A stretch of DNA of 61,254 nt from Prevotella sp. (GTDB lineage: Bacteria > Bacteroidota > Bacteroidia > Bacteroidales > Bacteroidaceae), in NCBI GenBank assembly GCA_017650905.1, contig JAGCDZ010000026.1, positions 1 through 61,254 of the forward strand, read 5' to 3'. The first letter of the stretch is position 1. Every line of letters begins with the position of its first letter. The notes under the pieces are model-generated. The model saw nothing but the letters and a program-made list of their open reading frames with translations, was not told the origin of the DNA and ran no database searches. Shown in pieces: positions 42,170 to 50,700 of the stretch. A program made the translations under genes and the position numbers.

Positions 42170-42816
42170 ACAATGGGGATACAGACCTGAGTACGGCAAG
42201 GCTTGGCATCCATGAGGCCGGCTTTCCATTTAGGCATCATTCGCAGCACGCGCAATGTCTCACGGTCACAAGAAGGTTCGAGTTTCTTAATGACCTGCAA
42301 ATCGCTGATGGTACCGTCCTTTTCGACAATAAACTGAGCCACCACTTTACCCTGAATTCTACGCTGTTGGGCGGAGGACGGATAGCGCAGGTGTTTCGTG
42401 AGCCACTTCATGAACTCGACAGCGCCCCCTGGAAACTGCGGCAGATCCTCGACGACACGGAAATCGACAGGCTCATCATACATATCGACAGCCTCAGGCA
42501 GTTTCTCCTCCTCAGGTTTAGGAGGCTCCTGCATCTCGGCAGGGGCAGGCTCCACCTCCTCGGGCGGAATCTCCACATCCTCCTCCACTGGATTTACTTC
42601 CTGAGATTTCACCTCTGGGGGTGTCTCCTCGGTGGGCTTCATCATTGGCACCTCATTCTCGTCACGGTGCAATGGCGAGAGCTCCATCTCAGCCTCAAGG
42701 TCATCCTCCATATCGAAGAAATGCCAGCCGCTGTCACCACTGTTCCATTCCAGCGCGACAAACAAGCAGGCCAGCACAAAGACCAGACCCAGCAGGAAAT
42801 TGGTCGTCCTGTTCAT
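42157..42816 (-). CDS. tonB: TonB-family energy transducer
   Basis: From the ATG at 42816 the protein has 219 residues: an N-terminal membrane anchor (TTNFLLGLVFVLACLFVAL), a long Glu/Pro-rich spacer (about 60-130, EEVEPAPAEMQEPPKPEEE) spanning the periplasm, and a TonB C-terminal domain (FPGGAVEFMKWLTKHLRYP, GKVVAQFIVEKDGTI). It couples the ExbB/ExbD motor to outer-membrane receptors such as the SusC protein at 57673-61029. I reject the longer start at 42861 because it lies within the promoter. It heads a leftward set of prenyl synthase, tatD, tRNA and exb genes. Confidence 0.9.
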   Translation of the reverse strand: MNRTTNFLLGLVFVLACLFVALEWNSGDSGWHFFDMEDDLEAEMELSPLHRDENEVPMMKPTEETPPEVKSQEVNPVEEDVEIPPEEVEPAPAEMQEPPKPEEEKLPEAVDMYDEPVDFRVVEDLPQFPGGAVEFMKWLTKHLRYPSSAQQRRIQGKVVAQFIVEKDGTISDLQVIKKLEPSCDRETLRVLRMMPKWKAGLMDAKPCRTQVCIPIVFKL

Positions 42817-42858
42817 AATAAAACCGCCATTTCTTCCGTTAATATCTAAAACTGCGTG

Positions 42859-42866
42859 CAAAATTA
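42859..42866 (-). promoter_or_regulatory. -7 box of the tonB promoter
   Basis: On the minus strand TAATTTTG matches the consensus and lies 42 nt before the tonB ATG. It is back to back with the porQ promoter. No clear -33 element. Confidence 0.6.
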
Positions 42867-42878
42867 AGAAAAAAACAG

Positions 42879-42886
42879 TAACTTTG
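42879..42886 (+). promoter_or_regulatory. -7 box of the porQ-cmk promoter
   Basis: TAACTTTG lies 22 nt before the porQ ATG. No clear TTTG 19-20 nt upstream. Confidence 0.6.
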
Positions 42887-42908
42887 CACCGAAATTAGGA
42901 ATATTTAG

Positions 42909-43853
42909 ATGAAAAGAGCCGTTTTTACCATCATTTCAGTGATTAGCACCCTCCTGACGTACGCTCAGGAGAGCCGGACGGCCTATAACTTCCTACGTCT
43001 GCCAGTGAGTGCCCATGTGGCAGCACTTGGCGGTGACAACATCTCGATTGTCGAGGACGATGCCACCTTGATTTTCCATAATCCCGCCCTCATCAACGAT
43101 GTAAGCGACCGCACCATCAATCTCAACTACATGACCTATATGGAGGGTGCCAAGACCGCCAGTGCCGCCTTTGTGATGGCTGCTGGGGAACGAGGTACCT
43201 GGGGTGTTAGTGCACAATACATGGACTATGGTACGATGAAGGAGGTGAGTTGGGAGAATGTGCAACTTGGTGAGTTCTCTGCCCGTGATATCTGTGTAGC
43301 AGGCTCATATGCCCACACCTTGAGCAACCATTTCTCGGGTGGTATCACAGCCAGGTTCATCACCTCGCATATCGCCTCATACAATTCCATGGCAGTTGGC
43401 ATCGACTTAGGGTTGAACTATTATTTGGAAGAAAGTGAACTGAGCATCTCGGCCGTCGCCAAGAATCTGGGTGGACAAATCAAGGCCTATGACGACGAGT
43501 TTGAGCGTATCCCCCTCGACTTGCAGTTTGGCTTCAGCAAACGACTCCTCAATTCTCCATTACGCTTCTCCGCCACCCTGAGCCGTCTCAACGACTGGAG
43601 CTATGGTTTCGGGAAGCATCTGGCCATCGGTGCCGACCTCATTCTCTCACCCACCATCTACCTGGCTGCAGGCTATAATCTCAGACGGGCCTCGGAGATG
43701 AAGATCAGTGACAGCGAGGGAGAAAGCAGCCACGGCGCAGGTCTGTCGATAGGCGGCGGACTATCACTCGAGCGCTTCAAACTACACATCGGCTACGCTA
43801 AGTATCATGTCAGTGCCAATAGTCTGTTAATAAACGTATCCTATACATTATGA
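42909..43853 (+). CDS. porQ: Type IX secretion system protein PorQ
   Basis: The 314-residue protein has a signal peptide ([19 protein letters not shown]) and a transmembrane beta-barrel like PorV/FadL-type proteins. The diagnostic opening is [21 protein letters not shown], followed by FHNPALI. The barrel ends with an aromatic-hydrophobic strand (LLINVSYTL). PorQ anchors the PorZ/attachment complex of the type IX secretion system at the outer membrane. It is followed by cmk with a 4-nt overlap; porQ-cmk-ispH proximity is common in Bacteroidetes. Its presence supports surface export of proteins such as the 809-residue protein. Confidence 0.9.
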   Translation: MKRAVFTIISVISTLLTYAQESRTAYNFLRLPVSAHVAALGGDNISIVEDDATLIFHNPALINDVSDRTINLNYMTYMEGAKTASAAFVMAAGERGTWGVSAQYMDYGTMKEVSWENVQLGEFSARDICVAGSYAHTLSNHFSGGITARFITSHIASYNSMAVGIDLGLNYYLEESELSISAVAKNLGGQIKAYDDEFERIPLDLQFGFSKRLLNSPLRFSATLSRLNDWSYGFGKHLAIGADLILSPTIYLAAGYNLRRASEMKISDSEGESSHGAGLSIGGGLSLERFKLHIGYAKYHVSANSLLINVSYTL

Positions 43854-44539
43854 AGAAAATAACCATCGCCATCGACGGCCATAGTTCATGCGGAAAAAGC
43901 ACCATGGCCAAGGACCTTGCCCGTGAGGTTGGCTACATCTATGTCGACACGGGTGCCATGTACCGTAGCGTCACCCTCTATGCTCTGCGCAAAGGACTCT
44001 TTGAGGCTGACGGCAGTGTGAAGACACAAGAGCTGGAGCAGGAAATGCCCAACATCCATATTTCCTTCCAGCTGAACCCCGAGACGGGACGTCCTGACAC
44101 CTATTTGAACGGTGAGTGCGTGGAGAAGGAGATCCGTTCACTCGAGGTGAGCAATCATGTCAGTCCCATTGCCGCTATTGGTTTTGTGCGCCGTGCCCTC
44201 GTAGCCCAGCAGCAACAGATGGGCCAAGACAAAGGCGTAGTGATGGACGGACGTGACATCGGCACGGTGGTCTTCCCCGATGCAGAATTAAAGGTATTTG
44301 TCACTGCATCTGCCGAAGTACGTGCCCAGCGCCGTTTCGACGAATTGAAGGCCAAAGGTATGCCTGCCGACTTTGAGGATATCCTCAAAAACGTACAGGA
44401 GCGCGACTATATTGACTCCCATCGTGAGGAATCGCCCCTGCGTCAAGCAGAAGATGCGCTCTTGTTAGACAACTCTAATATGACCATCGAAGAGCAGAAC
44501 CAATGGCTGCTCGAACAATTTAAAAATGCAACGCGTTAG
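43850..44539 (+). CDS. cmk: Cytidylate kinase
   Basis: The 229-residue kinase phosphorylates CMP and dCMP. It has a P-loop ([15 protein letters not shown]), the DTGAMYRS signature, [14 protein letters not shown] and the lid region around AQRRFDEL and [13 protein letters not shown]. Length is normal. The start overlaps porQ by 4 nt (ATGA). Its stop codon lies inside a hairpin that also serves ispH. Confidence 0.95.
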   Translation: MKKITIAIDGHSSCGKSTMAKDLAREVGYIYVDTGAMYRSVTLYALRKGLFEADGSVKTQELEQEMPNIHISFQLNPETGRPDTYLNGECVEKEIRSLEVSNHVSPIAAIGFVRRALVAQQQQMGQDKGVVMDGRDIGTVVFPDAELKVFVTASAEVRAQRRFDELKAKGMPADFEDILKNVQERDYIDSHREESPLRQAEDALLLDNSNMTIEEQNQWLLEQFKNATR

Positions 44540-44550
44540 TGCGTTGCATT
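44525..44550. terminator. Bidirectional hairpin spanning the cmk stop codon
   Basis: AATGCAACGC (44525-44534) pairs with GCGTTGCATT (44541-44550) around a 6-nt loop that includes the cmk stop codon. T-rich sequence follows in both directions, better on the minus strand (TTTTTAAATT). The hairpin ends at the ispH stop, so convergent genes share it. Confidence 0.75.
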
Positions 44551-45440
44551 TATTCTAAAGTCTTCCCGCAACCTTTTAATATGGCGTCACGCGACTGCTC
44601 CATCAGCCATTTAGGGGTGGAGGTTGCTCCGCAGATGCCTATTGTTTCTATGCCGTCGAGCCACTCAGGTTGAATCTCCTGAGGATCCTCGATGAGATGA
44701 CTGTTGGGATTAACCTGTAAACATTCGTTGAAAAGCACCTTGCCGTTACTGCTCTTCTTGCCACAGACAAACAGAATCAGGTCGTGACGCGATGCAAACT
44801 GAGAAATATTCGGCATACGGTTGGCCACAGAACGGCAAATGGTGTCGAAACTCTCGAAGTGGGCTTCAGGAGAGATATGCGATTGGATATAGTCGATGAT
44901 GCGGTGATACTCATCAAGCGATTTGGTCGTCTGAGAATAGAGAAAGATATCACGGGTGAAGTCAAGCCGCTTCACCTCCTCGAAACTCTCGATGACGATG
45001 GCTGATGACTGCGTCTGGCCAACGAGTCCAAGCACCTCTGCATGGCCACGCTTACCAAAGATGACAATCTGTGCAGACGCACCGTTATTATTGTCGTACT
45101 GGCGCTTGATACGCCTCTGCAGCTGGAGTACCACAGGACAAGTGGCATCGATAATCTCAATATTGTTCTTGCGCGCCAGTTCATAGGTCTCTGGAGGCTC
45201 TCCGTGAGCCCGCAACAACACTTTCACATCGTGCAACTCACGCATCTCGTCATGTTTGATAGTAACAAGTCCCATCTCCCGAAGCCGGTCACACTCCATG
45301 CCGTTGTGTACGATGTCACCTAAGCAATAAAGTTTATTGCCAAGGGCCAGTTCCTCTTCGGCCTTCTTGATGGCGGTAGTCACGCCGAAGCAGAAACCAC
45401 TACCGCTGTCAATCTCGATTTGGAATTTACAATTTGACAA
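44550..45440 (-). CDS. ispH: 4-hydroxy-3-methylbut-2-enyl diphosphate reductase
   Basis: The 296-residue protein makes IPP and DMAPP from HMBPP in the last step of the MEP pathway. The three Fe-S cysteines are in GFCFGV, DATCPVV and GICGATSTP. Further motifs are IVHN and LRAHGEPPE. No S1 domain is attached. The start is unclear: the family normally begins near FQIEIDSGSGFCFGV, while the open frame reaches a TTG at 45440 inside a 7-bp repeat array, with no ATG available. It lies 33 nt after meaB, in the same direction. Confidence 0.9.
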   Translation of the reverse strand: MSNCKFQIEIDSGSGFCFGVTTAIKKAEEELALGNKLYCLGDIVHNGMECDRLREMGLVTIKHDEMRELHDVKVLLRAHGEPPETYELARKNNIEIIDATCPVVLQLQRRIKRQYDNNNGASAQIVIFGKRGHAEVLGLVGQTQSSAIVIESFEEVKRLDFTRDIFLYSQTTKSLDEYHRIIDYIQSHISPEAHFESFDTICRSVANRMPNISQFASRHDLILFVCGKKSSNGKVLFNECLQVNPNSHLIEDPQEIQPEWLDGIETIGICGATSTPKWLMEQSRDAILKGCGKTLE

Positions 45441-45451
45441 TTTACAATTGA
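45423..45451. repeat. 7/8-bp repeat array at the ispH start
   Basis: GAATTTA, CAATTTGA, CAATTTA and CAATTGA follow in a row, covering the beginning of ispH. The first codons of that gene are therefore made of repeat sequence. Confidence 0.6.
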
Positions 45452-45473
45452 ATATTGATTGGACGTTTTGTAA

Positions 45474-46574
45474 TCATTTACGCAGTTCCTCAAAATACAT
45501 ATCCAGAAGATCCTGGGCGGCAATGAACGAGGTCTTCTGACCTGCGAGAACCGTCTGTTCAGCGGAAGAAAGTTGCGCCTTGATGAGGGGATTGTTGTAG
45601 AAGTTCAGCCGCAGGTGCTCGTTGATACTCTCATACATCCAGTATTTCGACTGCTCGTTGCGCCGATAATCGAAGTAGCCATTAGCCTTGACAAAATCAA
45701 TATACTCATAGATCATATCCCAGATTTCCTTGACACCAGTGCCGTAGAAGCCACTATAGCAGAGCACCTGAGGCAGCCAACCGCTATCAGGTTTAGGGAA
45801 GAAATGGAGAGCGTTGCGGAAGTTCGTGGCCGCCATGTGACAACGGTCGACATTGTCGCCGTCGCACTTGTTGATGACGATGCCATCTGATATTTCCATA
45901 ATGCCACGTTTGATACCCTGCAACTCATCACCTGTACCCGCCACCTGGATGAGCAGGAAGAAGTCGACCATCGAGTGACAGGCCGTTTCACTCTGTCCCA
46001 CGCCGACCGTCTCCACGAATATCTTGTCGAAACCTGCTGCCTCACAGAGGATGATGGTCTCACGCGTCTTTCGGGCCACACCGCCTAAGGAACCTGCCGA
46101 CGGACTGGGACGGATAAAGGAGTCTGGATGTAGTGCCAGCTTCTCCATACGCGTCTTGTCGCCCAAGATACTGCCCTTGGTGCGCTCAGAGGAGGGGTCG
46201 ATGGCCAGGACAGCCAATTTGCCGCCCTTCTCCTTCAGCACATGGATGCCAAACTCGTCGATACTCGTCGACTTACCTGCGCCAGGCACGCCGCTGATGC
46301 CCACACGGACACTGTTACCACTATAGGGCAGACACTTATTGATCACCTCCTGTGCCTTTGCCTGATGGTCGGGATTCACACTCTCTATCAGCGTCACCGC
46401 TTGCGACAGGATAGTGACATCGCCCTTCAGGATGCCCTCTACCATATCGGCCGCCGTGAGTTCACGACGACGGAAGCGGTTGCGTTGCAGATAGGGATTG
46501 ACGATAGATGGCTGCTCAACACCACTGTTGACTTGCAGACCTGCAAATTCAGAACTGTTCTCAGGATGCTCCAT
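45474..46574 (-). CDS. meaB: MeaB-type G3E GTPase (methylmalonyl-CoA mutase chaperone)
   Basis: The 366-residue protein has the MeaB/ArgK core: P-loop GISGVPGAGKST, AIDPSSERTKGSILGDKTRM, EAAGFDKIFVETVGVGQSE and NKCDGDN. It loads and protects the B12 cofactor of methylmalonyl-CoA mutase, used in propionate/succinate metabolism. No mutase genes lie in the window. It is 22 nt after the DUF1573 gene and 33 nt before ispH, apparently in one leftward transcript. Confidence 0.9.
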   Translation of the reverse strand: MEHPENSSEFAGLQVNSGVEQPSIVNPYLQRNRFRRRELTAADMVEGILKGDVTILSQAVTLIESVNPDHQAKAQEVINKCLPYSGNSVRVGISGVPGAGKSTSIDEFGIHVLKEKGGKLAVLAIDPSSERTKGSILGDKTRMEKLALHPDSFIRPSPSAGSLGGVARKTRETIILCEAAGFDKIFVETVGVGQSETACHSMVDFFLLIQVAGTGDELQGIKRGIMEISDGIVINKCDGDNVDRCHMAATNFRNALHFFPKPDSGWLPQVLCYSGFYGTGVKEIWDMIYEYIDFVKANGYFDYRRNEQSKYWMYESINEHLRLNFYNNPLIKAQLSSAEQTVLAGQKTSFIAAQDLLDMYFEELRK

Positions 46575-46595
46575 TCTATAAACTCTAAACTATAT
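46575..46595. repeat. 7-bp tandem repeat CTATAAA (three imperfect copies)
   Basis: CTATAAA, CTCTAAA and CTATATA fill the gap between the DUF1573 and meaB genes. It belongs to the same 7-bp family as the array at 42149. Confidence 0.55.
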
Positions 46596-46596
46596 A

Positions 46597-47682
46597 TTAC
46601 TTTAGTCTGATATTGATAATGACCTTCGCATGGTCGGGATCATTGGTAATCATAAGGATACGGGGCTTGGTGCGCACCTTCTGAAGATCAGCGGCAATAC
46701 CTGTGATCTTCATCGTAGCCGTCTGCGTAGGCTCCAGCTTCGTACTGCTCAGCGTGAGTTTCACACCACGGGTAAACATCTGCATGGAACGGATCTCGAG
46801 TGTCGTCTTACCCGTATTAACCAAAAGGATCTCTGCCGTCTTTTTCGATTTGCCGCCAAAGTCGGTAAAATCGACATCTGTTGTAGAAATCTGCAACTGC
46901 GGAGCCAATGCCTTGCTCACAGCATCATAGTCCTTCAGGTCGGGCAAGAGTACTGCAGAGACAGGCACCTCATTATCCTGACTCACCTTCTCACCCAACT
47001 TCTTGGCAATAAAGACGGAAGTCTGGTTCAGGCCAAAGTCGCGTAGTTTCTCTGAATTGAGGGTGATGGCAATAGTGCCGGCCTTCCCTGGTTCCAGCTT
47101 TTCAGGCGTGACAAGGGCCGTGAGATAGGGTGGCAGGTGCATCACATTTGGCGTCATCGTCTCCTCACTGTTATTCAGAATATGAATCTCCTGCACAGGA
47201 TGGTCACCCTTGTTCACATCGTCGTATTCGAGGTCATTCTTGTCAAGCAACAGATCACCTATTGAAAGCGGGTAGAGACCTGTATAGTCTACGAGTTCAG
47301 TCAGCACGATACCCTTCATGGTGAGATAGACAGGCTTCTCTGAGCCATTGCTCTTCACTGCAGCCATTTTCTGGAAATGTCCCAGCATACGGGCATCATA
47401 GGTCATCTTGATGGTGAACTTATCGTTGGCACCCACCTCCTTGGGATATTCCACAGCCGTACAACCGCAGTCGGGCTTAACACTCTCGATGATGAGTTTG
47501 CGCTTACTCTTGTTACGGAGTTCGAAGGTGGCGGTGATGGGTTGCATATAGCCTGTCCGCCCTGCATTTACGGTAGCGTTGGCGACAGTCAGTTTCTGGG
47601 CATTTAAAGGTAAAAAGGTAAAGAGGAAAAAAGGTAGAACCCATTTTGCCTTCACCTGTACCCTGCTCATTAATAATCTCAT
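46597..47682 (-). CDS. DUF1573-domain secreted protein
   Basis: The 361-residue protein has a signal peptide ending near LPLNAQ. The mature part contains three Ig/ASH-like repeats. The first is a DUF1573 domain with the typical FELRNKSKRKLIIESVKP and DCGCT motif. Later copies include LNNSEETMTPNVM and LVNTGKTTLEIRSM. DUF1573 proteins are abundant in Bacteroidetes envelopes and their function is not known. It lies 22 nt after the alpha-2-macroglobulin gene and 22 nt before meaB. The start may be the Met at residue 5. Confidence 0.82.
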   Translation of the reverse strand: MRLLMSRVQVKAKWVLPFFLFTFLPLNAQKLTVANATVNAGRTGYMQPITATFELRNKSKRKLIIESVKPDCGCTAVEYPKEVGANDKFTIKMTYDARMLGHFQKMAAVKSNGSEKPVYLTMKGIVLTELVDYTGLYPLSIGDLLLDKNDLEYDDVNKGDHPVQEIHILNNSEETMTPNVMHLPPYLTALVTPEKLEPGKAGTIAITLNSEKLRDFGLNQTSVFIAKKLGEKVSQDNEVPVSAVLLPDLKDYDAVSKALAPQLQISTTDVDFTDFGGKSKKTAEILLVNTGKTTLEIRSMQMFTRGVKLTLSSTKLEPTQTATMKITGIAADLQKVRTKPRILMITNDPDHAKVIINIRLK

Positions 47683-47704
47683 AATCCTTATATAATTTTT
47701 CTTT

Positions 47705-50700
47705 TTACTTTTCTACCTTTATTGTATTTGACTTCGTCATGCCTCGGAACTCGGGAGCGTAGGCACACATCACCGTGCAACTGCCTGTCTCGTAAATTCC
47801 AGGACGGTCGATGTAATATTCGCTCTCAATGACATGCTTGCCTTTCGAGAAGCGGTCGAAATAATAATTAGTGGTATTATCACGTGGCGTGCAATAAGAG
47901 CCGCTGTGGTAGCCGCTCAACTGCTTTACAGGCTCCATACAGGCCGCACGGCGGTCGATAAGCTGCACGAAGTCGTAGTCGCGGTCAGCCTCGATGGTAA
48001 TGCGCACTTTGATGCGGTCACCCACCTTGAAGGTGCCTGCTTGAGCACCCTGCGGCACGAGCACCTCACGCTTTACCGTCAGACCGTTTCCACTATCCTT
48101 GATAGTCTTGGCAGGCTGATAGAACTGAGCATAGACTGCACCCCATGAGGTACCCTCCGAGGTCTTCTCGATTGTCATTGTCTTGCTCTCTGCAGCAATG
48201 GGCGTCTTCACATAACCAATGGCCGCAGTGGCCTTTGGAGTCTCCAATGGTTGGTTATCGACAGTGAAGACAGGTGCTTGGGAAGTGAGCGCCAACGTCT
48301 GTCCATTCAGGAAGGCATAGACGGCATTCACACTGTTGATGGGCGTATCCCAAGCCTGCGTACGCTTCGACTGGAGAAGCCAGCGCTGCATCTCACGGAT
48401 GGTCTGCTCATCATTGGGTGTGATACGCTGCAGAGCCTCGATGGCCATCGTCTGCGTAGGAATCTTATAGTCGTACCACGAATATCCGGCTCGCGGCGTA
48501 TCGTAGTAACGGCCCATCTCCTCACGGTAAACAGTATATTCCTTCAGACTCTTCACATACTCGAGAGCCTTCTTGCGGTCGCTTGCCTGAGTCTGAGGCG
48601 AGGCCGAGAGAATCACGGCTGTCAGGGCCTTCTCGTAGATGCTCTGATTCTTGATCTCTTTCTTCAGGAGTGGCATCAGGTAGGCGTTGGCGGCCTGCAC
48701 ATCCGACGGCAGTGTACGACCGTCAAGGGTACAGAGATAGAGCCACTGCAAACACTTGAGACTCGGGAATGACGGCTTGTTTCCCTTCTTCTCCCATTTC
48801 TTCATCTCCTTCACGATATCCACCACCTCGCGGCCCATAAACTTAAAGGCAGCGTTGAGCATCCCCTGTGTCTGTGTCTTCGTGCCAGTAAGGGCATTCA
48901 GACGCACCAGCATCTCAGAGACGGCCACCGTCATATAGAAACTGCCTGGCATCTGGGGCCACCACGACCAACTGCCTTCGGCCTGTTGGAGTTTTTTCAT
49001 CTTCTCCAACGATGACGAGAGGCGCATCTGCATGGTGTTCGTATCGAAGAAGTCGGCCAGACGCTGCTTCTGTTCTGCTTCATTGTCGGCATCCATCACC
49101 CAAGGCGTCTCACTGAGAACAAGTTCCTTCAGGTCCTGATTCTTCTCCAAGGCACTCATCAGCGAGGTCTCGTTGCCTTTCTCCTGTTGCCAGAGTTCAA
49201 AGGCAGCCTTTGCCTTCGGATTCTGGTCGATGAGATACTGGCCGATGCTGTTGGCGTAATAAGAGGTGGCCTGCGAAATGACATCGTCGTCAGCGGGTGT
49301 GCCGATATAGGGCAGTGTCTGAATCATCAGCCACGCAGGGTTGTTGGTATATTCCATCGTCAGTTTACCGTTCGTACCGTCGACAGGAATCAACTGCGAC
49401 AGGTCGATGGTCTTCGTACCGGGCTCTATCTGGGTGAAGGGCACGGTGACGATGACACGTTCCGTTGCAGGCAAAAGCGGCAGATAATGCTGTTCACCAT
49501 CGCTGAAGCCATCGCCTACTGCCGTGACCTGACAGATGAGCAATGAGGCGGGAGCCGTAGCGAAGGACATACGGAACGAGGCAGTGGTGGTGGCACCAGT
49601 ACCCAGCGTAAACGGCTCCGTCTGTTCATAGACCACTGCATCGGTCTCTGGATTGAGGAGTCGCAGGGTAGCCTTGCCACTGATGTCGTGATCGGCGGTA
49701 TTGAAGATACGTGCCGTGATGGTGGCCTCATCGCCCTCGCGGATGAAGCGCGGCATGTTGGGCTGTATCATCACTTCCTTCTGGGCCACGGCACTGCCTT
49801 CCAGCATACCGTAGTATATATCCTTCGTATGGGCCAGACCCATGAAGCGCCAAGTGGTGAGACTCTCCGGCAACGTGAATTTCAGAGTGACCTTACCATC
49901 AGCATCCGTCGTCAACTGTGGATAGAAGAAGGCGGTCTCGTTGAGGTTCTCGCGAACCTGCACGGGAGGCTCCTTTTCCTCAGGATCCGATTTAACCATA
50001 TCCAATCCGGCAATACGTCCCTGCAAGGCCTCGTCGACCGTTGTGGCATTCACACTTTTCGCCTCCGCCACATCAAAGGCTCCTATTGATTCTTCAACTT
50101 CTCTCTGCGGGATAGGCAAACCATTCCCCACTACTCTCTTTTCCAGTACTGAAGCGCTCCTCAACCGTCGGGTACCGCCAAAACCAATCATCCCATAATT
50201 GCGATATGAAGGGAATACACTACTGTCGAAACTGCTTAGTGCAAGGTCGTGCTCTGTCAACCGCGTCCAGATGTTTGAGCCAAAGAGCGATACTGGATTA
50301 CGGCTGGGAGTCGTCCACTCTGTGAATGATAATTTGCGGGTGATAAAGGAGAAGAAGCGCCAATTGTGCTTCGACAATTGATCCAGGCTCTGGTCATAAA
50401 GCGTTGCCATCAGCATCGCATCGGCAGGCGTACCGTCAAGATGCTTCACGGTGAGGGTCCACTCTTCCTCCTGTCCTGGTGTCAGACGGTCACGGAAGGT
50501 GTTCCACTCCAGTTTGAGTTTATTGATGGGCATGGGACGGTCGATAATCACCTGATGGTTGTAGCACTTGCCTCTCTTCACCCAGGCATAGTTCAGCGTA
50601 AGGCCATCTCCATATTCCTCCTTATAAATGAACTTGCGGTTGATGAGTTCATTGGTCTTATCCACAGCCCCCGTCTCTAAGATCTTGTCATTGGCAACGA

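Noticed and set aside
42817-42861. Upstream start for tonB
   Set aside because: It overlaps the TAATTTTG promoter box; the ATG at 42816 directly precedes the membrane anchor.
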